Positions 1-6,039 of a stretch of DNA of 11,849 nucleotides are shown piece by piece. The position numbers were made by a program, and so were the translations under genes. The stretch's first letter is position 1, and the number at the start of each line of letters is the position of its first letter. This stretch comes from Candidatus Omnitrophota bacterium (GTDB taxonomy: Bacteria; Omnitrophota; Gorgyraeia; S143-82): positions 1-11,849 of the forward strand of contig JALVWL010000093.1 of assembly GCA_027034965.1 (NCBI GenBank), in the 5' to 3' direction. The notes under the pieces were generated by a model, which was not told where the DNA came from, ran no database searches, and saw only the letters and a program-made list of their open reading frames with translations.

Positions 1-146
1 GTTTTATCCTTCATTCTCCATGCTCCATTCTTCATGCTTATTTTTAGATGAGAAAAGAGATGGTTGGTTGATAAAACGATGGGAAAAGAAGAATTCTTTC
101 TAATGAATAATCCGGGATAATCCGATTTTAATGCAGAATCTGGGTT
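1..146 (+). repeat. Right part of dispersed composite repeat element, copy A
   Basis: This gap before the MoxR gene carries the right half of an element seen twice more in the window; its left half lies outside. Positions 12-39 are four heptamers (CATTCTC, CATGCTC, CATTCTT, CATGCTT), preceded by TATCCTT at 5-11. Positions 46-118 match the conserved right-end block of the other copies, including GAGAAAAGAGATGG, a CGATGG core and GAATTCT. The end motif appears twice: TAATGAATAATCCGGGAT at 101-118 and TAATGCAGAATCTGGGTT at 129-146. The MoxR start codon follows 20 bases later. I see no convincing promoter here; a TAGAAT at 146-151 lies too close to the ribosome binding site to be likely. Confidence 0.8.
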
Positions 147-166
147 AGAATTACGAGGGGGATGTT

Positions 167-1153
167 ATGAGCGATATAAAGGAATTGACAGCGATTGTTG
201 AAAAGGAGTCTGCCCTGCTTCGTAGATTGGATATGGAGATTTCCAAGGTTGTAGTAGGGCAGAAATATCTTATTTCCAGGTTAATACTGGCGTTGATATC
301 CAATGGACACGTATTGATAGAGGGTGTCCCTGGCCTTGCAAAGACCCTAGCAGTCAAGACATTGGCCGACTGTATAAACGGTGACTTCCAACGTATTCAG
401 TTTACACCAGATCTATTACCAGCCGATATTATAGGTACGCTTATATATAATCCTGGAAAGGGTGAGTTCTCTGTAAAGAAGGGGCCGGTATTTGCCAATG
501 TGATATTGGCTGATGAGGTTAACAGGGCCCCGGCCAAGGTACAGAGCGCATTGCTTGAGGCGATGCAGGAACGTCAGGTAACGATAGGCGACAATACCTA
601 CAAACTTCCCCTGCCGTTTATTGTATTTGCTACCCAGAATCCCATAGAACAGGAAGGCACATATCCACTTCCAGAGGCCCAGGTCGATAGATTTATGTTG
701 AAGCTAAAGGTTAACTATCCGACTACAGAAGAGGAGATACTTATACTTAACCGGATGTCTGGATGGGAGATGCCGACAGTGGAAAAGGTCTTTTCTCTAG
801 ACGAGATATTATCCCTACAGAAGATAGTAAGGGAATTGTACATAGACGATAAGGTTAAGAGGTATATAGTCGATATAGTAAATGCAACCAGGTTCCCTGA
901 GAAATACGGGCTTGATGGGTTGAAGGATCTGATCTCCTATGGTGCCTCTCCTCGGGCGAGCATCTATCTGGCTATAGCATCGCGAGCCTGGGCATTTATG
1001 TATGGAAGGGCCTTTGTCCTGCCCGAAGATGTCAAGGCCGTATGCTATGATGTCCTCAGGCATAGGGTAATAGTAAGCTATGAGGCTGAGGCCGAAGGGA
1101 TGGTTTCAGACGATATAATTAAGAGGATCCTGGAAGAGGTGCCGGTACCCTAA
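167..1153 (+). CDS. MoxR-family AAA+ ATPase
   Basis: This is a 328-residue cytoplasmic ATPase of the MoxR group, whose members act as chaperone-like remodelling ATPases, often on von Willebrand-domain partners. Visible motifs in order are Walker A GVPGLAKT (53-60), Walker B VILADEVNR (112-120, with D116 and E117), sensor 1 ATQNP (155-159), EAQVDRF with a candidate arginine finger R175, and the sensor 2 region GASPRAS (259-265), followed by the C-terminal helical lid. Length is normal for the family. The ATG has a strong GAGGGGG ribosome binding site at about 155-161. MoxR genes usually stand beside a DUF58 gene and vWA genes; here the next gene encodes a TrkA-type protein and no DUF58 is present downstream. 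The left flank beyond the window is unseen. Family assignment is secure; the substrate is unknown. Confidence 0.95.
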   Translation: MSDIKELTAIVEKESALLRRLDMEISKVVVGQKYLISRLILALISNGHVLIEGVPGLAKTLAVKTLADCINGDFQRIQFTPDLLPADIIGTLIYNPGKGEFSVKKGPVFANVILADEVNRAPAKVQSALLEAMQERQVTIGDNTYKLPLPFIVFATQNPIEQEGTYPLPEAQVDRFMLKLKVNYPTTEEEILILNRMSGWEMPTVEKVFSLDEILSLQKIVRELYIDDKVKRYIVDIVNATRFPEKYGLDGLKDLISYGASPRASIYLAIASRAWAFMYGRAFVLPEDVKAVCYDVLRHRVIVSYEAEAEGMVSDDIIKRILEEVPVP

Positions 1154-1164
1154 GGAGATGAAGA

Positions 1165-1848
1165 ATGAGGCAGATAGCGGTTATAGGATTGGGAAGATTT
1201 GGTTCTACTATAGCGCATACACTGAGTGATAAAGGTGTAGAGGTTATAGCAATAGATGTTGACAAGGAAAAGGTTGAAGATATAAAGGATTATGTCTCGG
1301 TTGCCGTAAGCATTGATTCGACGGACGAGAAGGCCCTCAAGGCAATAGGTGTCGATAATGTGGATGCGGCCATTGTCTGTATCGGCGATAATGTCGAGGC
1401 AAACCTGCTCACAACCAGTGTATTGAAAAAGATGGGCGTTAGAAATATATTTGCTCGAGCGATGGATAATTTGCAGGCACAGATACTCAAATATATGGAG
1501 GTCGATAGGATAATAAATCTCGAAGAAGAAATGGGTGTTATGGTTGCAAACAGTATGCTGACCTCTCATATCGAAAAGCATATCCCCCTGGCATCGGGGC
1601 ATAGTCTGGCTGAAATCAAGGTGCCGGAGAAGTTTATTGGCAAGAGCATAAAAGAATTACAGCTGCGCAATAAGTATCACATAAATATCATCGCTATAAA
1701 GAAGAAAATGCCTGAGATAACCGAATCAGGTGAACGGGCCTACCGAGAGGTTATAAATGATATGCCAAAGGCAGACGATATCCTCGAGGATAGCGATGTA
1801 TTAATCGTGGTTGGCACGGATGAGAGTATAAAGAACTTTTCTCGCTGA
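1165..1848 (+). CDS. TrkA/KtrA-type potassium channel regulatory protein (RCK_N + RCK_C)
   Basis: This 227-residue cytoplasmic protein has the architecture of KtrA/TrkA regulatory subunits, which form rings that bind nucleotides and gate a membrane K+ transporter (KtrB or TrkH). Residues 1-120 form a Rossmann-type RCK_N domain with the dinucleotide motif GLGRFG (8-13) and an acidic residue D31 at the end of the second strand (VIAIDVD). Residues about 140-225 form the RCK_C domain (LAEIKVPEKFIGKSIKEL through DVLIVVGTDESI). The single RCK_N/RCK_C pair matches KtrA rather than the duplicated proteobacterial TrkA. The gene starts 11 bases after the MoxR stop, and its AAGGAG ribosome binding site (1152-1157) overlaps that stop codon, so the two are almost certainly co-transcribed. 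No transporter subunit lies in the window, so the partner must be encoded elsewhere or upstream. Confidence 0.93.
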   Translation: MRQIAVIGLGRFGSTIAHTLSDKGVEVIAIDVDKEKVEDIKDYVSVAVSIDSTDEKALKAIGVDNVDAAIVCIGDNVEANLLTTSVLKKMGVRNIFARAMDNLQAQILKYMEVDRIINLEEEMGVMVANSMLTSHIEKHIPLASGHSLAEIKVPEKFIGKSIKELQLRNKYHINIIAIKKKMPEITESGERAYREVINDMPKADDILEDSDVLIVVGTDESIKNFSR

Positions 1849-1850
1849 TT

Positions 1851-2513
1851 ATGTTGTTATATGCGATTATCCATACCTTAATATTATTTTTCTGCCTTCT
1901 TTTGCTGGTTCTTTCGATAAGCCAACACCTGTTTATCTTCATCCCTCTGGTTATACTCTTGTTAGCAATAGAGGGATTTTCTTTCTGGAAGTCTTATCTA
2001 TTTCTCAAAGAGATCTCTGGTTTGATAGAGTCCCTTTCGAGTGGTGACTTTGCGAAGGATATCTCTTATAAGAGTTCAGATGTATACGGCCGTATATTGT
2101 CTCAGTTAAACTCTGCAATTAGAAAGGTTGGAGAATTTGAAAGACTGAGACAGGAAAGGGTCCTCCTTTACTATAGGGCCTTATCCCTGATACTCAGACG
2201 AGTGGAGGAGCCTGTTATATGGATCGACCTGGAAAAAGACTTCTTCCGTCTCAATCCCAGGGCCCAGGCCCTATTTGAAATAGAACAGGACGAATACAAA
2301 TTTTCAGGTATATTGAATCTCTCGGCCAACGATGTCTTCTCCTCCTGGATTAAGAGGATTATAGATTCTTCGGAGATAGTACCTGATGAATTTGCCTGTG
2401 AGATTGCCCTACCGGTGAGCCGGCGGCCTAAGATGCTTTATATAAACGCTGTGGTTGTGAAGACCGGCGAGGAAAAGGTCCAGGTCCTGTTTTTGTTCTT
2501 AAAAGAGGCCTAA
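1851..2513 (+). CDS. Two-TM membrane protein with HAMP-like and PAS-like domains, no kinase domain
   Basis: This 220-residue protein has two hydrophobic segments at about residues 3-22 and 27-47, separated by only a few residues. A HAMP-like/coiled region follows (about 48-105), then a PAS-like region (about 108-218) with the pattern EEPVIWIDLEKDFFRLNPRAQ and a closing strand VQVLFLFLKEA. This looks like the membrane and PAS front end of a PhoR/WalK-type sensor kinase, but the stop codon comes directly after the PAS domain, so the HisKA and ATPase domains are absent. The downstream gene begins at once with an unrelated enzyme, so this is not a simple frameshifted kinase. The ATG is 2 bases after the trkA stop with no clear Shine-Dalgarno sequence, suggesting translational coupling. 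It may be a stand-alone sensor or scaffold acting on the neighbouring MoxR or RCK proteins; that is inference. Domain calls are by eye. Confidence 0.75.
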   Translation: MLLYAIIHTLILFFCLLLLVLSISQHLFIFIPLVILLLAIEGFSFWKSYLFLKEISGLIESLSSGDFAKDISYKSSDVYGRILSQLNSAIRKVGEFERLRQERVLLYYRALSLILRRVEEPVIWIDLEKDFFRLNPRAQALFEIEQDEYKFSGILNLSANDVFSSWIKRIIDSSEIVPDEFACEIALPVSRRPKMLYINAVVVKTGEEKVQVLFLFLKEA

Positions 2514-2514
2514 A

Positions 2515-3126
2515 ATGAAGGTAATCCTGGTAGGACTGAACTATAAAGAGCATGCCTCTGAATTGAATATGCAGATACCCGATGAGCCTGTTTTATTCTC
2601 TAAACCGGATAGTTCTGTGATAAAAAACGGACAGCCCATTGTCCTTCCAGAAGGAGTGGGACGTGTAGACTACGAAGGAGAGATAGCGGTTGTCATTTCT
2701 AAAAAGTGCAAGGATATTAGACCGGCAGATGTATTGTCGGTGATCTCGGGAGTGGTAGCCTTAAATGATGTTACTGCCAGGGATCTGCAGGCAAAAGATG
2801 GGCAGTGGACCAGGGCCAAGGGCTTTGATTCCTTTTGTCCGATAGCCGAAGGGCAAATAAGGATAGAAAGGGAAGAAGATTTTACCAGATTGCGTTTGCG
2901 TACCTTCCTCAATGGCCGGCTGGTTCAGGATTCTATTGCAGAGGATATGATCTTCGATATCCCCTATTTGGTTTCTTTTGTGTCAAGGATTATGACCCTT
3001 TATCCAGGAGATGTGATTAGTACAGGCACCCCTCCTGGTATTGGTCCTATCTCTCATGGAGATCTAGTTAGGGTATCTGTAAATCTTGATTCTCAAACTA
3101 CGGTTGTCGAGAATCCTGTGGTATAA
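2515..3126 (+). CDS. Fumarylacetoacetate hydrolase (FAH) family protein
   Basis: This 203-residue soluble enzyme belongs to the FAH superfamily (FAHD1/YcgM-like acylpyruvases, oxaloacetate decarboxylases, 2-hydroxyhepta-2,4-diene-1,7-dioate isomerases). The sequence shows the opening GLNYKEHASE, the metal-binding acidic residues E54 and E56 in DYEGEIAVVI, D85 in NDVTARD (the E-x-E plus 29-residue spacing matches the known metal site of FAHD1), K103 in AKGFDSFCPI, and the late family signature STGTPPGIGP (169-178). All expected catalytic features are present and the length fits the short single-domain branch. The start overlaps nothing but sits 1 base after the preceding stop, with an AGAGG ribosome binding site. 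It is the last gene of the operon; a metabolic enzyme next to MoxR/TrkA/PAS genes has no obvious common pathway. The exact substrate cannot be read from sequence. Confidence 0.93.
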   Translation: MKVILVGLNYKEHASELNMQIPDEPVLFSKPDSSVIKNGQPIVLPEGVGRVDYEGEIAVVISKKCKDIRPADVLSVISGVVALNDVTARDLQAKDGQWTRAKGFDSFCPIAEGQIRIEREEDFTRLRLRTFLNGRLVQDSIAEDMIFDIPYLVSFVSRIMTLYPGDVISTGTPPGIGPISHGDLVRVSVNLDSQTTVVENPVV

Positions 3127-3154
3127 TAAACCCAGATTATGCAATAGGAATTTG

Positions 3155-3163
3155 TGATATAAT
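3155..3163 (+). promoter_or_regulatory. Possible extended -10 promoter (TGATATAAT)
   Basis: The sequence TGATATAAT matches an extended -10 element (TGnTATAAT) with a perfect TATAAT at 3158-3163. No good -35 is visible at the expected distance. It sits near the left end of repeat copy B. If used, it would give a leader of roughly 360 bases for the PilN-like operon containing the whole heptamer hairpin. A nearly identical GTGATATAAT precedes ligA. Confidence 0.45.
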
Positions 3164-3219
3164 GGAACTCGTTGTAGGACAATAGGAAAAGCTAAAGATA
3201 AGTATTCACCATATGGTTA

Positions 3220-3268
3220 AACTAAAAAGTCAAAAGTAAAAACTAAAAACAACAACTCAAAGCTCAAA
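3220..3268 (+). repeat. Degenerate heptamer array, left arm of copy B
   Basis: Seven consecutive 7-base units in strict register: AACTAAA, AAGTCAA, AAGTAAA, AACTAAA, AACAACA, ACTCAAA, GCTCAAA. The period is exact while the bases vary, with an AANTNAA-like consensus. The array is the inverted counterpart of 3384-3432. Confidence 0.8.
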
Positions 3269-3383
3269 ACTATTTTTAATATAAAGAGAAAACGCAACTA
3301 AAAAAGCGGGAACGGGTTGCAAGAATTGGGAGTTTAGCTGACGATAAAGAGAAAAGAAATAAAGGGTAAAAATAATAAAAAGA

Positions 3384-3432
3384 TTTAAGTTTTAAGCTGT
3401 GGTTTTGACTTTTGAGATTTGAGTTTTGAGCT
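3384..3432 (+). repeat. Degenerate heptamer array, right arm of copy B
   Basis: Seven consecutive 7-base units: TTTAAGT, TTTAAGC, TGTGGTT, TTGACTT, TTGAGAT, TTGAGTT, TTGAGCT. Read on the other strand they belong to the same AACTCAA-like family as 3220-3268; for example GTTTTGAGCTTT at 3424-3435 pairs with AAAGCTCAAAAC at 3259-3270. The two arms could form an interrupted stem around a loop of about 115 bases. Confidence 0.8.
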
Positions 3433-3530
3433 TTATTTAGATAAGAAAAGAGATGGTTGATTAACAGGGCGATGGAAAATAAAGAATTCTAATGCATAAT
3501 TCGGAATAGATAAAAATCAGGTGGCAAAAG

Positions 3531-4115
3531 ATGAAAATCGTTAACTTCTCGACATACCATACTAACCTGAGGCAGATTAATAGGGCCTTAGTATCCTTGT
3601 TCTGGAAGCTGGGTTTGATTGTTATTCTGGTATTGAGTTCTTATTACCTCTTGATACGGCCTTCGCGTAATATCTATCGTCATTCCAGGTTGCTGGATAT
3701 CTATAAGTCCAGGTATAGATTTGCAGAAAAACTCCTGATGCAACTGGAAATAAAAAAGCAGTATATACTTCAGTATTCCTCATTTCTTAGGCGGCAGGAG
3801 TTTACCAAATTCTGGGAGGAACTCTGGCCCTTTTTGTATAAGTATCTACCTGAAAACGCATGGGTCCGGGATATCAGATGGGTTCGTGGGAAGAAAGCAA
3901 ATCGCCATTTCCTTATGATAAGGGGAATGGTGTTGCTAGATCAGGAGCATAATCTAGACTACTTCAACCGCAAGTTTCATGAATTAAAAGCAGCGATTTC
4001 GCTTACAAATATGTCCAACTTTGTCAGGAGGGTGAGGATTAGGCAGGGGATGGTAGATGATGCAAATGAGACAATGTCTTTCCTCCTTATATTTGAACCG
4101 AAGGGGACGTTATGA
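3531..4115 (+). CDS. PilN-like inner-membrane assembly protein
   Basis: This 194-residue protein has a short N-terminal cytoplasmic stretch (MKIVNFS, comparable in position to the INLLP-type motif of PilN), one membrane segment at about 22-42, a charged helical or coiled region (45-95), and a C-terminal alpha/beta domain. The C-terminal pattern LPENAWVRDIRW, then FLMIRGMV, then VRRVRIRQG and MSFLLIFEP matches the strand order of PilN/GspL ferredoxin-like domains. In type IV pilus and competence systems PilN pairs with PilO in the inner membrane and links cytoplasmic PilM to the secretin. The ATG is preceded by AGGTGG (3519-3524) at 6 bases. The stop overlaps the next start (ATGA), and the next gene is PilO-like, which supports the call. 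Sequence similarity is weak, so a GspL-like role in a type II secretion variant is equally possible. No PilM gene precedes it. Confidence 0.7.
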   Translation: MKIVNFSTYHTNLRQINRALVSLFWKLGLIVILVLSSYYLLIRPSRNIYRHSRLLDIYKSRYRFAEKLLMQLEIKKQYILQYSSFLRRQEFTKFWEELWPFLYKYLPENAWVRDIRWVRGKKANRHFLMIRGMVLLDQEHNLDYFNRKFHELKAAISLTNMSNFVRRVRIRQGMVDDANETMSFLLIFEPKGTL

Positions 4116-4720
4116 TTGCAAGGCGATTCTATCCATGGACTGATTTGATTTTGCACATAAAGCAGAAGCAAGTCTCTTTTGTGAGCCGACTCCTCAACTA
4201 TCTACTCCTGCTTTTTTCTGTACTGTTTTTTGCCTTTGTTATCTCGCCAGCGATGTTCATTATCTTAAGGAGTCAGTATATCTATGACCAAGAGCAGCTC
4301 TGGCGCAAGAGGGGAGATGAGTTAGTAACAAATTATCGTCGCCTCTTGCACCGTTACAGGGAGATGAAGGAACGGGTGGAAGATTATATGGGGATGGATA
4401 CCCCTTATGTAAACAACGAGGTCTTTGATACCCTGGTTACCCTGTTGCACGAGGTTGGCATATACGATGTGTATTTAAAGATAGGCAAAATTCGCTATGA
4501 GCAAAAGGATAATCTCAATCTGGTTCTAGTTCCTGTAAAGATAAAGGCCTATGTTGATTCGGAGAAGCTACAGGATTTCTTCCGTGTATTGAATAGAAAC
4601 CTGGTCTATCAACTCGAGAGTATGGAGATAAGTTGGGCAGAACTCCAGAAAAAAGAGCGCTTGCTACTGGATATAACCGTCATCTTTAAATATAAGCCAG
4701 GTCAGTTGAAGTTGCGTTGA
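4112..4720 (+). CDS. PilO-like inner-membrane assembly protein
   Basis: This 202-residue single-pass protein overlaps the PilN-like gene by 4 bases (ATGA). It has an N-terminal cytoplasmic segment, a membrane helix at about 27-51, a coiled-coil stretch (53-95, rich in R, E and L), and a C-terminal domain (105-197). That domain contains LLHEVGIYDVYLKIGKI, LVPVKIKAYVDSEKLQDFFRVL and a final strand LLLDITVIFKYKP. This order (long coil, then a ferredoxin-like fold with a PVxIxxxG/Y-L-xxFxxxL helix) is typical of PilO and the related GspM. PilO forms heterodimers with PilN in the periplasm. The gene pair order and overlap agree with a pilN-pilO arrangement. Family assignment is structural and by eye; exact system type (pilus, competence or secretion) cannot be decided because ATPases, pilins and the secretin are not in the window. 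Confidence 0.68.
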   Translation: MIARRFYPWTDLILHIKQKQVSFVSRLLNYLLLLFSVLFFAFVISPAMFIILRSQYIYDQEQLWRKRGDELVTNYRRLLHRYREMKERVEDYMGMDTPYVNNEVFDTLVTLLHEVGIYDVYLKIGKIRYEQKDNLNLVLVPVKIKAYVDSEKLQDFFRVLNRNLVYQLESMEISWAELQKKERLLLDITVIFKYKPGQLKLR

Positions 4721-4747
4721 GGTTTGTTAGGCAAGGAAGGGGCTGTT

Positions 4748-5092
4748 ATGAACCAAATGAAGAGGGTTGTTGCATTTTTCTTTATCTGCCTTGTATCTGT
4801 TCAGGTTGCATTTGCCTCTCAGGATAGTGCCACGAGCAGAGATCCGAGTTCCAGGGTAAGGGATATCTTCAGGCCATTGAAAAAGAATCCTAATGAGGTG
4901 CTTGTTGTCCTGCCGGAGAAAGGGAAACCCAAGGTCTTTTTGGGCAATACAGTCCTAGATGTAGGCCAACACATAGGCCCCTTGCACTATTTCTCAGCAG
5001 ACAACGGTGAGATAGTCTTGAATATCAGGGGCATAATATGTAAAATAAAGATAGAAGCTAAGAAGAATAAAGGGGCCAAAGATGACAATTAG
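4748..5092 (+). CDS. Small exported protein resembling PilP/GspC periplasmic domain
   Basis: This 114-residue protein has a signal peptide (MNQMKR, a hydrophobic core at about 7-20, and a likely cut after AFA at residue 24). A linker with the motif RVRDIFRPL follows, then a small beta domain (about 50-102) reading VFLGNTVLDVGQHIGPLHYFSADNGEIVLNIRG. A D-[PI]-F-R-P linker followed by a compact beta sandwich describes PilP and the homology region of GspC, which connect the inner-membrane complex to the secretin. Position directly after PilN- and PilO-like genes fits the canonical N-O-P order. I chose ATG 4748 because AAGGAAGGGG (4733-4742) stands at the right distance and the signal peptide then starts correctly; an in-frame TTG at 4724 would add eight residues before it. 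The lysine-rich tail is unusual. There is no lipobox cysteine, unlike many PilP proteins. Confidence 0.65.
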   Translation: MNQMKRVVAFFFICLVSVQVAFASQDSATSRDPSSRVRDIFRPLKKNPNEVLVVLPEKGKPKVFLGNTVLDVGQHIGPLHYFSADNGEIVLNIRGIICKIKIEAKKNKGAKDDN

Positions 5093-5180
5093 CGGTTGGT
5101 TTTTTATGGGTGTTTCCTGGGTTTTGATAATCTCCTTTGCAGTCTTTTGTTATTCCCGTGTCCTTAAGAAAGGCGTCTAA
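5082..5180 (+). CDS. 32-residue single-pass membrane microprotein
   Basis: This short ORF reads MTISGWFFMGVSW, a hydrophobic helix through residue 24, then YSRVLKKGV and a TAA stop. The start ATG overlaps the last 11 bases of the PilP-like gene in another frame. AGGGG (5071-5075) stands 6 bases upstream as a plausible ribosome binding site, and the end overlaps the beginning of the nuclease gene. One hydrophobic helix plus a basic C-terminal tail suggests an N-out/C-in membrane peptide. Its build recalls the tiny subunits found with sodium symporters (MetS-like) and CcmD-like peptides, but no transporter or cytochrome gene is adjacent, so function is unknown. Tight packing and the good ribosome binding site argue that it is real; chance cannot be excluded at this length. 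Confidence 0.6.
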   Translation: MTISGWFFMGVSWVLIISFAVFCYSRVLKKGV

Positions 5181-5973
5181 ATATTCAGGAAAGAAGGGCC
5201 CCTTTCCCTTTTTTTTAATATCTATTGCCGTCGTAGCTATTCTATTTCTTTTTTCTCGCTTTTCCCCAGGACATAAGTCCTTGTTTGTCGTTGATGTCAT
5301 AGATGGTGACACGATTGTCCTAAATACAGGAGAGAAGGTTCGTTATCTCGGGATAGATACGCCCGAGTGCAAGAGTTATAGAGACGGCATGTGGGTTGAG
5401 GTCTCTCAGCCCTTTTCCCGAGAGGCAAAAGAGTTTAACAGGAAGTTGGTAGAAGGCCGGCAGATAAGACTGGAATTCGATAAGGTCAAGAGGGATAAAT
5501 ATGGAAGGCTGTTGGCCTATGTCTGGGTTGGTGATAGGCTCCTCAACGAAGAGCTCTTAAAGGCAGGACTGGCGTATATGTTTTTTATGTGGCCGAATGA
5601 AAAATATGCCCAGCGATTTTGTTCTGCCCAATTACAGGCAATACGGGGGAGAAAGGGAGTCTGGGCAGATAGGTCTATTATCCCTCCTGAAGATGCGGTC
5701 AGATATGAGGGCTATGTAAGACTGGTAAGGGGGCAGGTCTGCAAGGTCATAAACACGGGCAGGGCAGTGTTGTTGTATCTGAAGTGCGATGTCCCGCGCT
5801 TTCGTGTGGTCCTACCATATACCTATTTTGGCCCAACAGGTAGCCTGCAATTTTACAGTTCGTTAGAAGGCAGAGAAATAGATTCTCTGGGTAAGATAGC
5901 TTGCAGCAGAAAAGAATGCGAACAGGTCCTCTTTGATCCAATACAGCTTAATTGTTTATCCTGTGAAAGATAA
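5158..5973 (+). CDS. Membrane-anchored staphylococcal nuclease-like (thermonuclease) protein with C-terminal OB-like domain
   Basis: From GTG 5158 the protein has 271 residues: a basic N-terminus (RKASKYSGKKG), one hydrophobic anchor (about 16-34), an SNase domain (42-172), and a C-terminal region (180-264). Catalytic positions of staphylococcal nuclease are all present: D49 and D51 in DVIDGDT, R62, D67 and E70 in VRYLGIDTPE, and R117 in DKYGR. It should therefore be an active Ca2+-dependent nuclease facing the periplasm. The C-terminal segment (GYVRLVRGQVCKVINTGRA, then LEGREIDSLGKI and FDPIQLN) looks like an OB-fold as seen in other SNase proteins. Eight cysteines lie in the mature part, including C249/C254 and a terminal CLSC. 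The start is uncertain: neither GTG 5158 nor TTG 5137 (278 residues) has a clear ribosome binding site, so coupling to the overlapping microprotein is likely. It is the last gene of the operon. Confidence 0.9.
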   Translation: MSLRKASKYSGKKGPFPFFLISIAVVAILFLFSRFSPGHKSLFVVDVIDGDTIVLNTGEKVRYLGIDTPECKSYRDGMWVEVSQPFSREAKEFNRKLVEGRQIRLEFDKVKRDKYGRLLAYVWVGDRLLNEELLKAGLAYMFFMWPNEKYAQRFCSAQLQAIRGRKGVWADRSIIPPEDAVRYEGYVRLVRGQVCKVINTGRAVLLYLKCDVPRFRVVLPYTYFGPTGSLQFYSSLEGREIDSLGKIACSRKECEQVLFDPIQLNCLSCER

Positions 5974-5993
5974 ACCCAAATTATGCTAATATT

Positions 5994-6028
5994 AACTAAA
6001 AACTCAAAACGCAAAACTAAAAACCACA
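5994..6028 (+). repeat. Heptamer array of AACTCAA type, copy C
   Basis: Five units in register: AACTAAA, AACTCAA, AACGCAA, AACTAAA, AACCACA. A short inverted partner GTTTTGAG follows at 6035-6042, pairing with CTCAAAAC at 6003-6010. This is the same family as both arms in copy B. Confidence 0.75.
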
Positions 6029-6039
6029 ACTAAAGTTTT

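Larger units (their letters stand above)
3127..3510 (+). repeat. Composite intergenic repeat element, copy B, bounded by inverted ends
   Basis: The element fills the gap between the FAH stop and the PilN-like gene. Its left end, AACCCAGATTATGCAAT (3129-3145), begins 2 bases after the stop codon. The right end, AATGCATAATTCGGAAT (3491-3507), is an imperfect inverted copy of it, sharing TGCATAAT. The inverted similarity continues inward (ATAGGAATT on the left; AGAATTCTAA at 3483-3492 on the right, read on the other strand). Inside are two heptamer arrays in inverted orientation (3220-3268 and 3384-3432) around an AT- and purine-rich centre without a gene. The right-end block 3438-3507 matches copies A and C. 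No transposase or credible ORF is present, so it would be non-autonomous if mobile. Confidence 0.75.

Noticed and set aside
146..151. TAGAAT as a -10 box for the MoxR operon
   Set aside because: The transcript would begin at about 158, inside the ribosome binding site, and no -35 is present at the right distance.
3294..3320. Small inverted repeat GCAAC/GTTGC in the centre of element B
   Set aside because: A five-base stem with a 17-base loop is expected by chance in a region of this size.
3220..3432. CRISPR array
   Set aside because: The repeat unit is 7 bases with no spacers between units, the arms are inverted to each other, and no cas gene is near.
5137..5157. TTG start for the nuclease giving seven extra residues
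   Set aside because: There is no ribosome binding site before it, and GTG 5158 gives a more typical basic N-terminus directly before the anchor; the choice remains uncertain.
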